Positions 35,622-43,826 of a stretch of 64,000 bases of DNA are shown piece after piece; within the stretch, counting starts at the first letter, position 1, and each line of letters begins with the position of its first letter. The position numbers and the translations under genes are program-made. The notes under the pieces were generated by a model, which was not told where the DNA came from, did not search any database, and saw nothing but the letters and a program-made list of their open reading frames with translations. Source of the DNA: Arenibacterium halophilum (GTDB lineage Bacteria; Pseudomonadota; Alphaproteobacteria; Rhodobacterales; Rhodobacteraceae). The stretch is taken from positions 124,001-188,000 of the forward strand of contig NZ_VCPC01000004.1 of assembly GCF_005938225.1 (NCBI RefSeq), in the 5' to 3' direction.

Positions 35622-36808
35622 CCCGGGCTCATCCCGCGCAAGCGTTCCGAGCGGCGGCGCAGCAGTTCGACCACGGTCAGCAGCGCGATGGAGATCACCA
35701 CGAGGATCGTCGCAACCGCAAGGATCGTGGGCGAGATCTGTTCGCGCAGGCCGGTGAACATCTGCCAGGGCAGGGTTTTCTGGCCCGCCGAGCCGACGAA
35801 GAGCACCACGACCACCTCGTCGAAGGAGGTGATGAAGGCGAACAGCCCGCCCGAGATCACGCCCGGCAGGATCAGCGGCATCTGCACCCGGAAGAAGGTC
35901 GTGACCGGATCGGCGCCCATGTTGGCCGCCGCGCGGGTCAGCGAACGGTCGAACCCGACCAGCGTCGCCGTCACCGTGATGATGACAAAGGGAATGCCCA
36001 GCGCCGCGTGGGCCAGAACCACGCCAAAGAACGTGCCCTGCAACCCGATCCGCGAGTAGAAGAAATACATCCCCGCCGCCGAGATGATCAGCGGCACGAT
36101 CATCGGCGAGATCAGGATCGCCATGATCGCGCGGCGGAATGGCACATGCGGCTGGCTGAGGCCGATGGCCGCAAGCGTGCCAAAGCCTACTGACAGGATC
36201 GTCGCGACCGGAGCGATCATCACAGAATTGCGCAGCGCTGCCTGCCAGTCGGAGTTGGTGAAAAAGTCGCGGTAGTGTTTCAGCGAATAGCCTTCGGGGT
36301 CGAAGCGCAGCATTTCCGGCGTGAAGGTAAAGAAATTTTCCGCGTTGAAGCTGAGCGGCATCACAACAAGGATCGGCGTGATCAGAAACACGAAGATTGC
36401 ACCGCAGATCACCCGGAAGGCATAGTGCCACAGCACCTGTCCCGAGGTCAGGTAGGGCACAAGGTGCGCGCGGTAGCGGTTGAAACCGATCCAGTAGATG
36501 AACCAGCCGAAGAACCAGCCGAACAGCGCGCCGACGACCAGCCCGGGGATGCCTCCGAACAGGAACCCGGCCACGGCAAACAGCGCCAGAATGCCCCAGC
36601 GGGCGGGTTTTTCCGCCTTGCGGCCCAGCACCTCGATACAGACGAAGCCGAGGATCGCCAGCAGGATCGCGCCGCCGACGATGCCCAGCAGGGAAGAGCC
36701 CTGCGCCGCGCCCACGAAGATGCCCGCGAAGGCGCCAGCGGCGGCAAGGACCGGAAGCGAGAAGGACAGCGGTTTCTTTCCGGTGTCGGTCAGGATCACG
36801 TCACTCAT
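35618..36808 (-). CDS. ABC transporter permease (PotC type) with extra N-terminal membrane region
   Basis: A 396-residue inner-membrane permease. The C-terminal 270 residues are an ordinary polyamine/opine permease of the PotC/PotI type with about six helices and an EAA-like loop (RAAANMGADPVTTFFRVQMPLILP, near residue 285). Unlike PotC (about 265 residues), it has roughly 125 additional N-terminal residues with up to four hydrophobic segments (about 16-35, 40-60, 71-86 and 88-107). It is the last gene of a five-gene transporter operon. It starts six bases after the partner permease. Substrate inferred only by family. Confidence 0.88.
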   Translation of the reverse strand: MSDVILTDTGKKPLSFSLPVLAAAGAFAGIFVGAAQGSSLLGIVGGAILLAILGFVCIEVLGRKAEKPARWGILALFAVAGFLFGGIPGLVVGALFGWFFGWFIYWIGFNRYRAHLVPYLTSGQVLWHYAFRVICGAIFVFLITPILVVMPLSFNAENFFTFTPEMLRFDPEGYSLKHYRDFFTNSDWQAALRNSVMIAPVATILSVGFGTLAAIGLSQPHVPFRRAIMAILISPMIVPLIISAAGMYFFYSRIGLQGTFFGVVLAHAALGIPFVIITVTATLVGFDRSLTRAAANMGADPVTTFFRVQMPLILPGVISGGLFAFITSFDEVVVVLFVGSAGQKTLPWQMFTGLREQISPTILAVATILVVISIALLTVVELLRRRSERLRGMSPG

Positions 36809-36814
36809 ATCCGG

Positions 36815-38392
36815 TTACCCCAGCTTCACGTTGTCGATGCCGACGATCTTGTCGTAGGCCCAGTAGAGCAGCAGAACGACTGCCAGCAGGATCGCGCCCA
36901 GCGCCGCGCCAAGCCCCCAGTTGAGCGAGGACGAGATGTGATAGGCGATCCGGTTGGAAATGAACGTCCCCGTGGTGCCGCCGACGATTTCGGGCGTGAT
37001 GTAATAGCCGATCGACAGGATGAAGACGAGGATCGACCCCGCACCGATGCCCGGCACCGACTGCGGGAAATAGACCCGCCAGAAGGCTGTCCAGTTGGTG
37101 GCGCCAAGGCTTTTGGCGGCGCGCAGGTAGCTGGGCGGAATGGTCTGCATCACCGAATACATCGGCAGGATCATGAACGGCAGCAGGATATGCGTCATCG
37201 CGACGATGGTACCGAACTGGTTGTTGATCATCACCAGCCGGTCGGCATCATTGACCAGCCCCAGCCAGACCAGCACGTCGTTTATCACGCCCTGCTGTTG
37301 CAGCATCACCTTCCACGCGCTGGTGCGCACCAGAAGCGAGGTCCAGAACGGCAGAAGCACGAGGATCATCAGCAGGTTCGATGTGCGCATCGGCAGGTTG
37401 GCCAGAATCCACGCCACCGGATAGCCCAGCAGGATGCAGGACAGGGTGATCGTCAGCGACATGAAGATCGTACGCTTGAACAGCAACCCGTAAATGCGCT
37501 GGTTTTCCTCGCGCGCCTCGACCCCGTCAGGGGTCAGCTGCATGTCGACCGCGTTCAGGAAATAGCCCGAGGTGTAGGGCGGCGAATAGGTCTGGATCGT
37601 GCGCATGACCTCGGGGTTCACCCAGTCGTCGTCGGCATCTTCGAACTGCGCCATGATCGACACGGTTTCGAAATCGCCCACGGCACCAGCTGCCTGTTGC
37701 AGGCGCGGCGTGGTGCCGGTGACCGACACGCCGTCGCGGGTCAGGTCGGTGTAAAGCGCAGTGAACAGGAAATCCTCGACATCCTCTTCCGCCGGGTTGT
37801 CGTTCTTGTCGGTCACAAGGTAATCGGCCCAGCGATCCCAGGTGCGCGCGGTCAGGGGCAGCGCCTCGCGGATGGTGTCATCCTCGAACATGGCGACCCA
37901 GGTCGCGGCGTCTTCCCACGTCGGGTCCAGCGCGGTGAATTGGTCGGTATAGGTATCGGTGTCAAAGCGCCCGACCGCGCGGCCGGTGCGGCGGAACAGC
38001 GACGACAGGCCCGTCATTTCGTAGTTCAGGCGCGAGCCGAGCCGTGTGTGCAGTTTGCGTTCTTCTGCCAGCACAAGATCGATATAGAACGCCGTCCAGA
38101 CCGGCTCGGGCGGCAGCTCGGAGGCGTCATGATCCCACTGCTGCAACAGCGGCACGGTTTCGGGCAGCGTTTCCTCGACGATCTGGTTCTCGACGGACCG
38201 GAACAGCATGTCGGCGATCGGCGCGATGAAGGTAATCAGCACAAACAACAGCAGCGGCGCGATCAGCAGCAGCGCGCGCATCTTCTGGCGGCGCAGGGCG
38301 CGGGCAAGGCTGCGTTTCAGCGGGGTGCCGTCGGCGGCCAGCATCGGGCCGGGTTTGCCGTTCGTCGCTTGGGGGGATGCGCTTTGGGTCAT
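36815..38392 (-). CDS. ABC transporter permease (PotB type) with large periplasmic insertion
   Basis: A 525-residue permease, about twice the length of PotB. A first transmembrane helix (about 41-63) is followed by some 240 hydrophilic residues (about 66-305), where ordinary members have a short loop, and then by the normal helices (from about 309) and the coupling-loop motif RAAKSLGATNWTAFWRVYFPQS near residue 430. The insertion would lie in the periplasm; it has no recognised domain but contains acidic, tryptophan-bearing segments. Part of an operon with a binding protein, ATPase and second permease. Confidence 0.87.
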   Translation of the reverse strand: MTQSASPQATNGKPGPMLAADGTPLKRSLARALRRQKMRALLLIAPLLLFVLITFIAPIADMLFRSVENQIVEETLPETVPLLQQWDHDASELPPEPVWTAFYIDLVLAEERKLHTRLGSRLNYEMTGLSSLFRRTGRAVGRFDTDTYTDQFTALDPTWEDAATWVAMFEDDTIREALPLTARTWDRWADYLVTDKNDNPAEEDVEDFLFTALYTDLTRDGVSVTGTTPRLQQAAGAVGDFETVSIMAQFEDADDDWVNPEVMRTIQTYSPPYTSGYFLNAVDMQLTPDGVEAREENQRIYGLLFKRTIFMSLTITLSCILLGYPVAWILANLPMRTSNLLMILVLLPFWTSLLVRTSAWKVMLQQQGVINDVLVWLGLVNDADRLVMINNQFGTIVAMTHILLPFMILPMYSVMQTIPPSYLRAAKSLGATNWTAFWRVYFPQSVPGIGAGSILVFILSIGYYITPEIVGGTTGTFISNRIAYHISSSLNWGLGAALGAILLAVVLLLYWAYDKIVGIDNVKLG

Positions 38393-38415
38393 TCTCTGGC
38401 CTTCTCGGGTTCGCG

Positions 38416-38703
38416 TCAGACGCCTTCGACAAGCACGATGTCGCTGTCGGCGGTTGCGTGGCGAATTTTAACCACTTCCTGATACTCGGGCGAGTGATAG
38501 GCCGTACGGGCCTGTTCGAAGCTGTCGAACTCGATCACCACGTGGCGATCCTTCATCGGGGCTTCTGGCGCCTCCGAGGCACCGCCCCGGACAATGAACC
38601 GGCCGCCATATCCTTGCAGGATCGGCGTGTCGCGTTCCACGTATTCCTTGTAGGCTTCGGGATCACGCACGGTGATGTGCCCGATGATATACCCTTTTGC
38701 CAT
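38416..38703 (-). CDS. DUF1330 domain protein
   Basis: A 95-residue ferredoxin-fold (dimeric alpha-beta barrel) protein of the DUF1330 family: HITVRDPEAYKEYVERDTP near residue 8, RFIVRGG near 34, and VVIEFDSFEQARTAYHSPEYQ near 58. Related small proteins serve as enzymes or ligand-binding accessory proteins. The ATG at 38703 matches the family start; the longer frame upstream would run through hairpins. It lies between the binding-protein and permease genes of an ABC-transporter operon, an unusual place for this family. Confidence 0.9.
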   Translation of the reverse strand: MAKGYIIGHITVRDPEAYKEYVERDTPILQGYGGRFIVRGGASEAPEAPMKDRHVVIEFDSFEQARTAYHSPEYQEVVKIRHATADSDIVLVEGV

Positions 38704-38747
38704 TATGGCGTCCCCTGTCGGATCCGGCGTTTTCGCCTTTTTGGTGC

Positions 38748-38794
38748 GGTGCCGGATATCTCCGGCACCGAAAGGGGCGGCCCTGCTCAGGGCC
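38748..38794 (-). other. Two tandem hairpins between binding-protein and DUF1330 genes
   Basis: GGTGCCGGA-TATC-TCCGGCACC (38748-38769) and GGCCCT-GCTC-AGGGCC (38779-38794) are two perfect stems in the 108-base gap after the binding-protein gene. Neither is followed by a U-run on the minus strand. Such hairpins often protect the binding-protein mRNA and make it more abundant than the permease mRNA. Confidence 0.65.
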
Positions 38795-38811
38795 ACCTGT
38801 AAGCCTAGGCC

Positions 38812-39924
38812 TTACTTGGCCAGCCACGCCTGGAATTTGGCGTCGATGTCGTCGCGATAGTCGGCCCAGAACTCGTAGTTGTAGAGGAACGTGTTCTTGG
38901 CGTTGTTCGGATCGGTCGGCATATGCGGTGCCATTTCGATGCCGAGGTCAGCGTGCTGACCCACCAGCGGAGCCGAGGATGCGCGGGCCGGACCGTACGA
39001 GATGTACTTGGCCTGATCGGCAAGGCGCTGGGTGTCGGTCGCGAACTTCACGAAGTCCATGACGCGGGCCAGACGGTCTTCGGGCAGGCCGGCGGGGATG
39101 ATCCAGCCGTCAAGGTCGAACACCTGCGCGTCCCACATCATTGCAACCGGCTGGTCCTGCTCTTCGATCACGCTGAACAGACGGCCGTTATAGGTCGAGC
39201 CCATGAAGACTTCGCCATCGGCCAGCAGCTGGGGCGTATCGGCACCGGCCGACCACCAGACAACGCTGTCCTTGATGGTGTCGAGCTTGGCCAGAGCCTG
39301 TTCCTGACCTTCGGCGGTTGCCAGAACGTCATAAACTTCGTCTTTGGCCACGCCGTCACACAGAAGCGCCCATTCCATGTTGTTGATGGGGCGCTTTTCC
39401 AGCGCGCGCTTGCCCGGATAGGTTTCCAGGTCGAACACGTCGCAGATTTCATCCGGCGCGTCCTGGCCGTCGGGGACCATGTCGGTGCGATAGCCGAAGG
39501 TGGTCGAGTACACGATCTGCGGGATGAAGCAGTCGCTCACCAGCAGGTCGCCGAAATCGTCTTCAGCCGACGAACCGTCGTCGCCTGCCGCCAGCATCTC
39601 GTCGGCGTCGATTTCCATTGCCAGGCCTTCGTCGCACAGGCGGATGGCATCGGATGCCACCACGTCGACCAGATCCCAGGTGATGTTGCCTGCTTCGTTC
39701 ATCGCGCGCAGCTTGGCCACGGCTTCGTTCGAGCTCTCATCCCAGGTCGACGAAACCTCTGAATGCATCTCCAGGTAGGGCTCGACATAGGCTTTCTGCT
39801 GGCTGGCCTGATAGGCTCCGCCCCAGGACACAAGCGTCATGTCATTGGCCATGTCCTGCGCCGAAGCGGCCCCGCCAAGGGCAACCAGCGCCGTCGAGGC
39901 CAGAATTGCTGTTGTCATCTTCAT
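38812..39924 (-). CDS. Periplasmic substrate-binding protein of a polyamine-type ABC importer
   Basis: A 370-residue exported protein. The signal peptide covers about residues 1-22 (ending GGAASAQ). The mature part belongs to the PotD/PotF-like extracellular solute-binding class 6 (LVSWGGAYQASQQKAYVEPYLE near residue 31; TLGYR-like FGYRTDMVPDG near 145; WSAGADTPQLLADGEVFMGSTYNGRLF near 225). It lacks obvious acidic pairs of classical putrescine binders, so the ligand may be another amine, an opine or a betaine-like compound. Another possible start lies two codons in. Second gene of the operon. Confidence 0.87.
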   Translation of the reverse strand: MKMTTAILASTALVALGGAASAQDMANDMTLVSWGGAYQASQQKAYVEPYLEMHSEVSSTWDESSNEAVAKLRAMNEAGNITWDLVDVVASDAIRLCDEGLAMEIDADEMLAAGDDGSSAEDDFGDLLVSDCFIPQIVYSTTFGYRTDMVPDGQDAPDEICDVFDLETYPGKRALEKRPINNMEWALLCDGVAKDEVYDVLATAEGQEQALAKLDTIKDSVVWWSAGADTPQLLADGEVFMGSTYNGRLFSVIEEQDQPVAMMWDAQVFDLDGWIIPAGLPEDRLARVMDFVKFATDTQRLADQAKYISYGPARASSAPLVGQHADLGIEMAPHMPTDPNNAKNTFLYNYEFWADYRDDIDAKFQAWLAK

Positions 39925-40005
39925 GGTAACGTAACTCCCATTGTTATGCCCGTTACTTGTGCGGGGCGGCGGCACGGGCTTGAGCGCGCGCGCCCTGCAT
40001 CTGCT

Positions 40006-40029
40006 CACCCGGCCATCGGTGGCCGGGTG
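40006..40029 (-). other. Strong hairpin between ATPase and binding-protein genes
   Basis: CACCCGGCCA (40006-40015) pairs exactly with TGGCCGGGTG (40020-40029) around TCGG, thirteen bases after the ATPase gene stop. There is no U-run, so partial termination or mRNA processing is more likely than full termination. Confidence 0.65.
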
Positions 40030-40041
40030 GTGTTTGCAGCC

Positions 40042-41142
40042 TCACGCATCCAGCGCGCGGCAATCCTCGGGCAGCCAGCCAATTTCGATCTGATTGCCCG
40101 GCTGCAACCGCTCCACATCGGGGGCGTTGCGGGTCTTGATGATAAAATCCTCATTTCCGGCAACCCGCAGGCGGGTACGGAAGATATCGCCCATATAGAT
40201 GAACTCAAGCACTTCGGCCTTGAGCGTATGGGCGCCCTCTTGCAGACGGTCCTTGTTGTATTCGACGCGCTCGGGGCGGATCGACACGCGCGTGCGTTCG
40301 CCTGCCTTGCTGACGTTCACCGGCTTGGCGTCGATCATCTCTCCACCGTCCAGTTGCACCAGCGCGCGCCCGTTGCGGATTTCCTTCACGGTACCTTCGA
40401 GCGTGTTGTTCTCGCCGATGAACTGGGCGACGAAACTGTTTTCCGGCGCCTCATACAGCTGATCCGGCGGGGCCAGCTGCTGAATGCGGCCATCGTCGAA
40501 CACGGCCACCCGGTCCGACATGGTCAGCGCCTCGGTCTGGTCGTGGGTCACGTACACAACCGTGATGCCCAAATTATCAGCAATGCGCTTGATCTCGAAC
40601 TGCATATGCTCGCGCAGCTGCTTGTCGAGCGCGCCCAGCGGTTCGTCCATCAGGACAAGCTCGGCCTCGAACACCAGCGCGCGGGCCAATGCGATCCGCT
40701 GCTGTTGCCCGCCCGAAAGTTGCGCCGGACGGCGGCCGCCAAAGGCGCCCATCTGCACCATGTCCAACGCGCGCTTCACCTTCTGCTCGCGCTCGGACTT
40801 GCCCATCTTGCGGACTTCCAGAGGGAAGGACAGGTTTTCCGCTACTGTCATATGCGGGAACAGCGCGTAGTTCTGGAACACCATCCCAATGCCGCGTTTG
40901 TGGGGAGGGATGTTGTTGATACTGGTGCCGCCAAGGCGAATGTCACCATGCGTGGCCGTTTCAAACCCGGCCAGCATCATCAGGCAGGTCGTCTTGCCCG
41001 ACCCCGACGGCCCGAGCATGGTCAGAAACTCGCCCCTGGGCATCGAGAGGTTCAGATCCTTGACGACAAGATTCTCGCCATCATAGCTCTTTTGTACGCG
41101 TTCGAATTCGACGAACGCGTCTTCGCTTTGCGTTTCAGCCAA
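40042..41142 (-). CDS. ABC transporter ATP-binding protein (PotA type)
   Basis: A 366-residue ATPase. Walker A is GPSGSGKTT near residue 45, the Q-loop GMVFQNYALFPHMTV, the signature LSGGQQQRIALARAL near 144, and Walker B VLMDEPLGALD near 165. The C-terminal 120 residues form the TOBE/OB regulatory domain of polyamine, iron and sugar importers. First gene of a minus-strand operon encoding binding protein, DUF1330 protein and two permeases. The promoter is in the divergent region shared with the M24 gene, which holds repeated TTGCAA motifs. Confidence 0.93.
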   Translation of the reverse strand: MAETQSEDAFVEFERVQKSYDGENLVVKDLNLSMPRGEFLTMLGPSGSGKTTCLMMLAGFETATHGDIRLGGTSINNIPPHKRGIGMVFQNYALFPHMTVAENLSFPLEVRKMGKSEREQKVKRALDMVQMGAFGGRRPAQLSGGQQQRIALARALVFEAELVLMDEPLGALDKQLREHMQFEIKRIADNLGITVVYVTHDQTEALTMSDRVAVFDDGRIQQLAPPDQLYEAPENSFVAQFIGENNTLEGTVKEIRNGRALVQLDGGEMIDAKPVNVSKAGERTRVSIRPERVEYNKDRLQEGAHTLKAEVLEFIYMGDIFRTRLRVAGNEDFIIKTRNAPDVERLQPGNQIEIGWLPEDCRALDA

Positions 41143-41216
41143 AACGGCTCCCCTTGGACAGTGTTGCAGGTTGATCCCGCATTTTCATACCCAAAGCTAA
41201 CCACAGACATGGGGGA

Positions 41217-41236
41217 GGTTGCAACCGAGTTGCAAA
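41217..41236. promoter_or_regulatory. Repeated TTGCAA motif in a divergent promoter region
   Basis: GGTTGCAACC, a 10-base palindrome (41217-41226), is followed after three bases by another TTGCAA (41230-41235). They lie between the divergent ABC ATPase and M24 genes, 75-93 bases upstream of the ATPase start. The TTGCAA hexamer also forms the arms of the repeat at 34-68, but whether the same protein binds is unknown. Confidence 0.3.
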
Positions 41237-41338
41237 AATTGTCGTATCCCGAGGAGCCTTAACCGATTTCATGCCGGATTTTCGCGCCTGCGTGACGGAA
41301 TGGCCCAAACGCCAGCCCTGCCGTAAGGAGATGCCCGG

Positions 41339-42520
41339 ATGACCGCCAACCTGCCGTTCACCGCACAGGAATACGCCGACCGACTGGCCCGCGTCCGCGC
41401 CGAAATGGCGCGCGGCGATCTGGGCGCGCTGTTCATCACCGACCCGTCGAACCAGCATTGGATCACCGGTTATGACGGCTGGTCGTTCTACGTCCATCAG
41501 GGCGTGATCGTCCTTCCGGAAGGCGAGCCGCTGTGGTGGGGCCGGATGATGGATGCGCAGGGCGCGCTGCGCACAGTCTGGATGAACCCCGAGCAGGTGC
41601 ACGGCTATGACGAGAAATACGTGCAAGCCACCGACATGCACCCGATGCAGGATCTGGCCAAGCTGCTGGTGCGGCTCGGCGCCGGACACGGGCGCATCGG
41701 GGTGGAGTTGGACAATTACTATTTCTCGGCCCGGGCGATGCATGTGCTGAACGCCTCGATGCCGCTGGCCTCGTGGTCGGATGCCACCGGCGTGGTGAAC
41801 CGCCTCCGCGCGGTCAAGTCCGAGACCGAGATCAGCTATATGCGCAAGGCGGCCGCGATTTCGGAAAAGATGATCGACGGGCTGCTGGAGCGAGTCGAAC
41901 CCGGCGTGCCCAAGAACGAGGTGGTGGCCGAACTGTACCGCGACGCGATTCGCGGGGTCGAAGGCACATGGGGCGACTACCCCGCCATCGTGCCGATGTT
42001 GCCTTCCGGTGCCGATGCCGCCGCGCCGCACCTCACGTGGGATGGCCGCCCCTTTGCCACGGGCGAGGCGACGTTCTTTGAAATCTCGGGCTGCTATCGC
42101 CGCTATCACGCCCCCTTCTGCCGAACCCTGTTCCTTGGCACCCCGCCCGACGACATCCTGCGCGCCGAGGCCGCGGTGATCGAGGGGCTGGAAGCCGGGC
42201 TTGACGCCGCCCGCGCCGGAAACCGCGCCTGCGATATCTCGATGGCACTGCAAAAATCGCTGAAGAAGGCCGGGATCGAGAAAGACAGCCGCTCGGGCTA
42301 TTCCATCGGCCTGTCCTACCCGCCCGACTGGGGCGAACGTACAATCTCGCTGCGTCGCGTCGATGAAACCGTGTTGGAACCGGGGATGACCTTCCATTTC
42401 ATGCCGGGACTCTGGATGGAGAACTGGGGGCTGGAAATCACCGAAAGCATCCTGATCAAACCCGACGGCCCAGCCGAAGCCTTCTGTGACCGCCCCCGGA
42501 AACTGTTCGTCAAACCATGA
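41339..42520 (+). CDS. M24-family hydrolase resembling ectoine hydrolase (DoeA/EutD)
   Basis: A 393-residue creatinase/prolidase-fold protein. The N-terminal half has TDPSNQHWITGYDGWSFYVHQ near residue 40 and WWGRMMDAQGALRTVWM near 67, which from memory are typical of ectoine hydrolases. The metal ligands of true M24 peptidases are not conserved: the usual paired Asp are replaced in FFEISGCYRRYHAPFCRT near residue 245, as in metal-free creatinase-like members. The stop overlaps the M20 gene by four bases, a hydrolase-deacetylase pair like EutD-EutE, although the partner here is from another family. No ectoine transporter or other doe/eut gene was seen, so assignment stays open. Confidence 0.75.
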   Translation: MTANLPFTAQEYADRLARVRAEMARGDLGALFITDPSNQHWITGYDGWSFYVHQGVIVLPEGEPLWWGRMMDAQGALRTVWMNPEQVHGYDEKYVQATDMHPMQDLAKLLVRLGAGHGRIGVELDNYYFSARAMHVLNASMPLASWSDATGVVNRLRAVKSETEISYMRKAAAISEKMIDGLLERVEPGVPKNEVVAELYRDAIRGVEGTWGDYPAIVPMLPSGADAAAPHLTWDGRPFATGEATFFEISGCYRRYHAPFCRTLFLGTPPDDILRAEAAVIEGLEAGLDAARAGNRACDISMALQKSLKKAGIEKDSRSGYSIGLSYPPDWGERTISLRRVDETVLEPGMTFHFMPGLWMENWGLEITESILIKPDGPAEAFCDRPRKLFVKP

Positions 42521-43686
42521 ACGCACATCTCGAACCCACGCTCGACCTGCTGCAACGGCTGGTCGCCTATCCCACCGTCTCGGCCGACAGCAACCTTGCG
42601 CTGATCGCCGATCTGGCCACGCGCCTCTCGGATGCCGGAGCAAGGGTCGATCTGTATCAGGATGATACGGGCAACAAGGCCAATCTGTTCGCCACGCTCG
42701 GCCCCGAAGACAGCGGCGGGCTGCTGCTGTCGGGCCATACCGATGTGGTGCCTGTCGCCGATCAGGATTGGACGTCGGACCCTTTCTCGCTCCACGAACG
42801 CGACGGGCGGGTCTTTGGGCGCGGCACCTGCGACATGAAAGGCTTCATCGCAGCGGCCACGGTGATGGCAGCCGAATATGGCAAACGCGAGCTGAAGCGT
42901 CCGATCCACTTTGCCTTTACATACGACGAAGAAGTCGGATGCCTCGGCGCCCGCGCGCTGGTGCCGGAACTGCGCAAACGCGGGTTGGTGCCCGCAATGG
43001 CGATTCTGGGCGAACCCACCCAGATGCGGGTGATCGAAGGCCACAAGGGATGCTGCGAATACACCGTGCGGTTTTCCGGCCTCGAGGGCCACGGATCGGC
43101 ACCCGGCAAAGGCGTTAACGCGGTCGAATACGCCGTGCGATATGTCACGCGCCTGATGCAACTGGGCGAAGTGCTGAAGTCGCGCGCGCCCCTCAGCGGC
43201 CGGTTCGATCCGCCCTGGACCACGATCAACATCGGCCGCCTGCACGGTGGGGTGGCCCATAACGTGATCGCCAGCCGCGCGGAACTGGACTGGGAAATGC
43301 GCCCGGTCCAGCGTGATGACTCGGATTTCGTAAACAAATCCATCGCCACCTATATCGAAACAGAACTTCTTCCGGAGATGCGCGCGGTCCACCCGGAGGC
43401 AGAGATCGCGACCGAGATCATCGGCGAAGTCTGCGGGCTGGACGTGATGGACGACAACGCCGCCCGCGATCTTGTGTCAGACCTGTTGGGCGCGAATGGC
43501 ACCGATGTGGTGTCTTTCGGCACCGAAGGCGGGCTGTTTCAAGAGCTTGGCACATCGGTCGTAGTCTGCGGTCCGGGGTCCATCGAGCAGGCACATAAGG
43601 CAGATGAGTTTCTGGCCCTTGATCAACTGTCTGCCTGCTTGGACATGCTCGACGGGCTTGGGGCGCAGATGGCGACGACCGCATAA
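42517..43686 (+). CDS. M20-family deacetylase (acetylornithine deacetylase, ArgE-like)
   Basis: A 389-residue zinc hydrolase. Metal ligands are seen in [17 protein letters not shown] near residue 70, GRGTCDMKGFIAA near 105, YDEEVGCLGAR (catalytic Glu and ligand near 138) and GPGSIEQAHKADEF near 352. The sequence and length fit ArgE (N-acetylornithine to ornithine), but in coupling with the M24 hydrolase it may deacetylate a related N-acetyl diamine such as N-acetyl-2,4-diaminobutyrate. Its ATG overlaps the M24 stop (ATGA). A large palindromic repeat follows the stop. Confidence 0.82.
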   Translation: MNAHLEPTLDLLQRLVAYPTVSADSNLALIADLATRLSDAGARVDLYQDDTGNKANLFATLGPEDSGGLLLSGHTDVVPVADQDWTSDPFSLHERDGRVFGRGTCDMKGFIAAATVMAAEYGKRELKRPIHFAFTYDEEVGCLGARALVPELRKRGLVPAMAILGEPTQMRVIEGHKGCCEYTVRFSGLEGHGSAPGKGVNAVEYAVRYVTRLMQLGEVLKSRAPLSGRFDPPWTTINIGRLHGGVAHNVIASRAELDWEMRPVQRDDSDFVNKSIATYIETELLPEMRAVHPEAEIATEIIGEVCGLDVMDDNAARDLVSDLLGANGTDVVSFGTEGGLFQELGTSVVVCGPGSIEQAHKADEFLALDQLSACLDMLDGLGAQMATTA

Positions 43687-43704
43687 GCGTCTCACCTGCC
43701 GTGA

Positions 43705-43778
43705 TGTTGCTCAGGTGAGTATTTTTGCCGAAAAAAAGCAGGGGCGCGGCATTGATCACCGGCCCCTTCTTTTCGGTC
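43705..43778. repeat. Copy B: palindromic pair of interspersed repeats
   Basis: Two copies of the intergenic repeat face each other. The left copy reads TGTTGCTCAGGTGAGTATTT, then GCCG, then AAAAAAAGCAGGGGCG. The right copy, on the minus strand, reads TGAGTATTTGGACCGAAAAG then AAGGGGCCGG. TGAGTATTT (43716-43724) pairs exactly with AAATACTCA (43770-43778), and much of the interior also pairs. It lies between the convergent M20 and aminotransferase genes and could terminate both. Confidence 0.8.
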
Positions 43779-43826
43779 CAAATACTCAAATTCCGACATC
43801 GGCCTCGGGCGAGGCCATTGCCGCCG

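Noticed and set aside
40006-40029. Intrinsic terminator after the ABC ATPase gene
   Set aside because: The stem is strong but there is no U-run, and the next gene is in the same operon; it was kept only as a hairpin.
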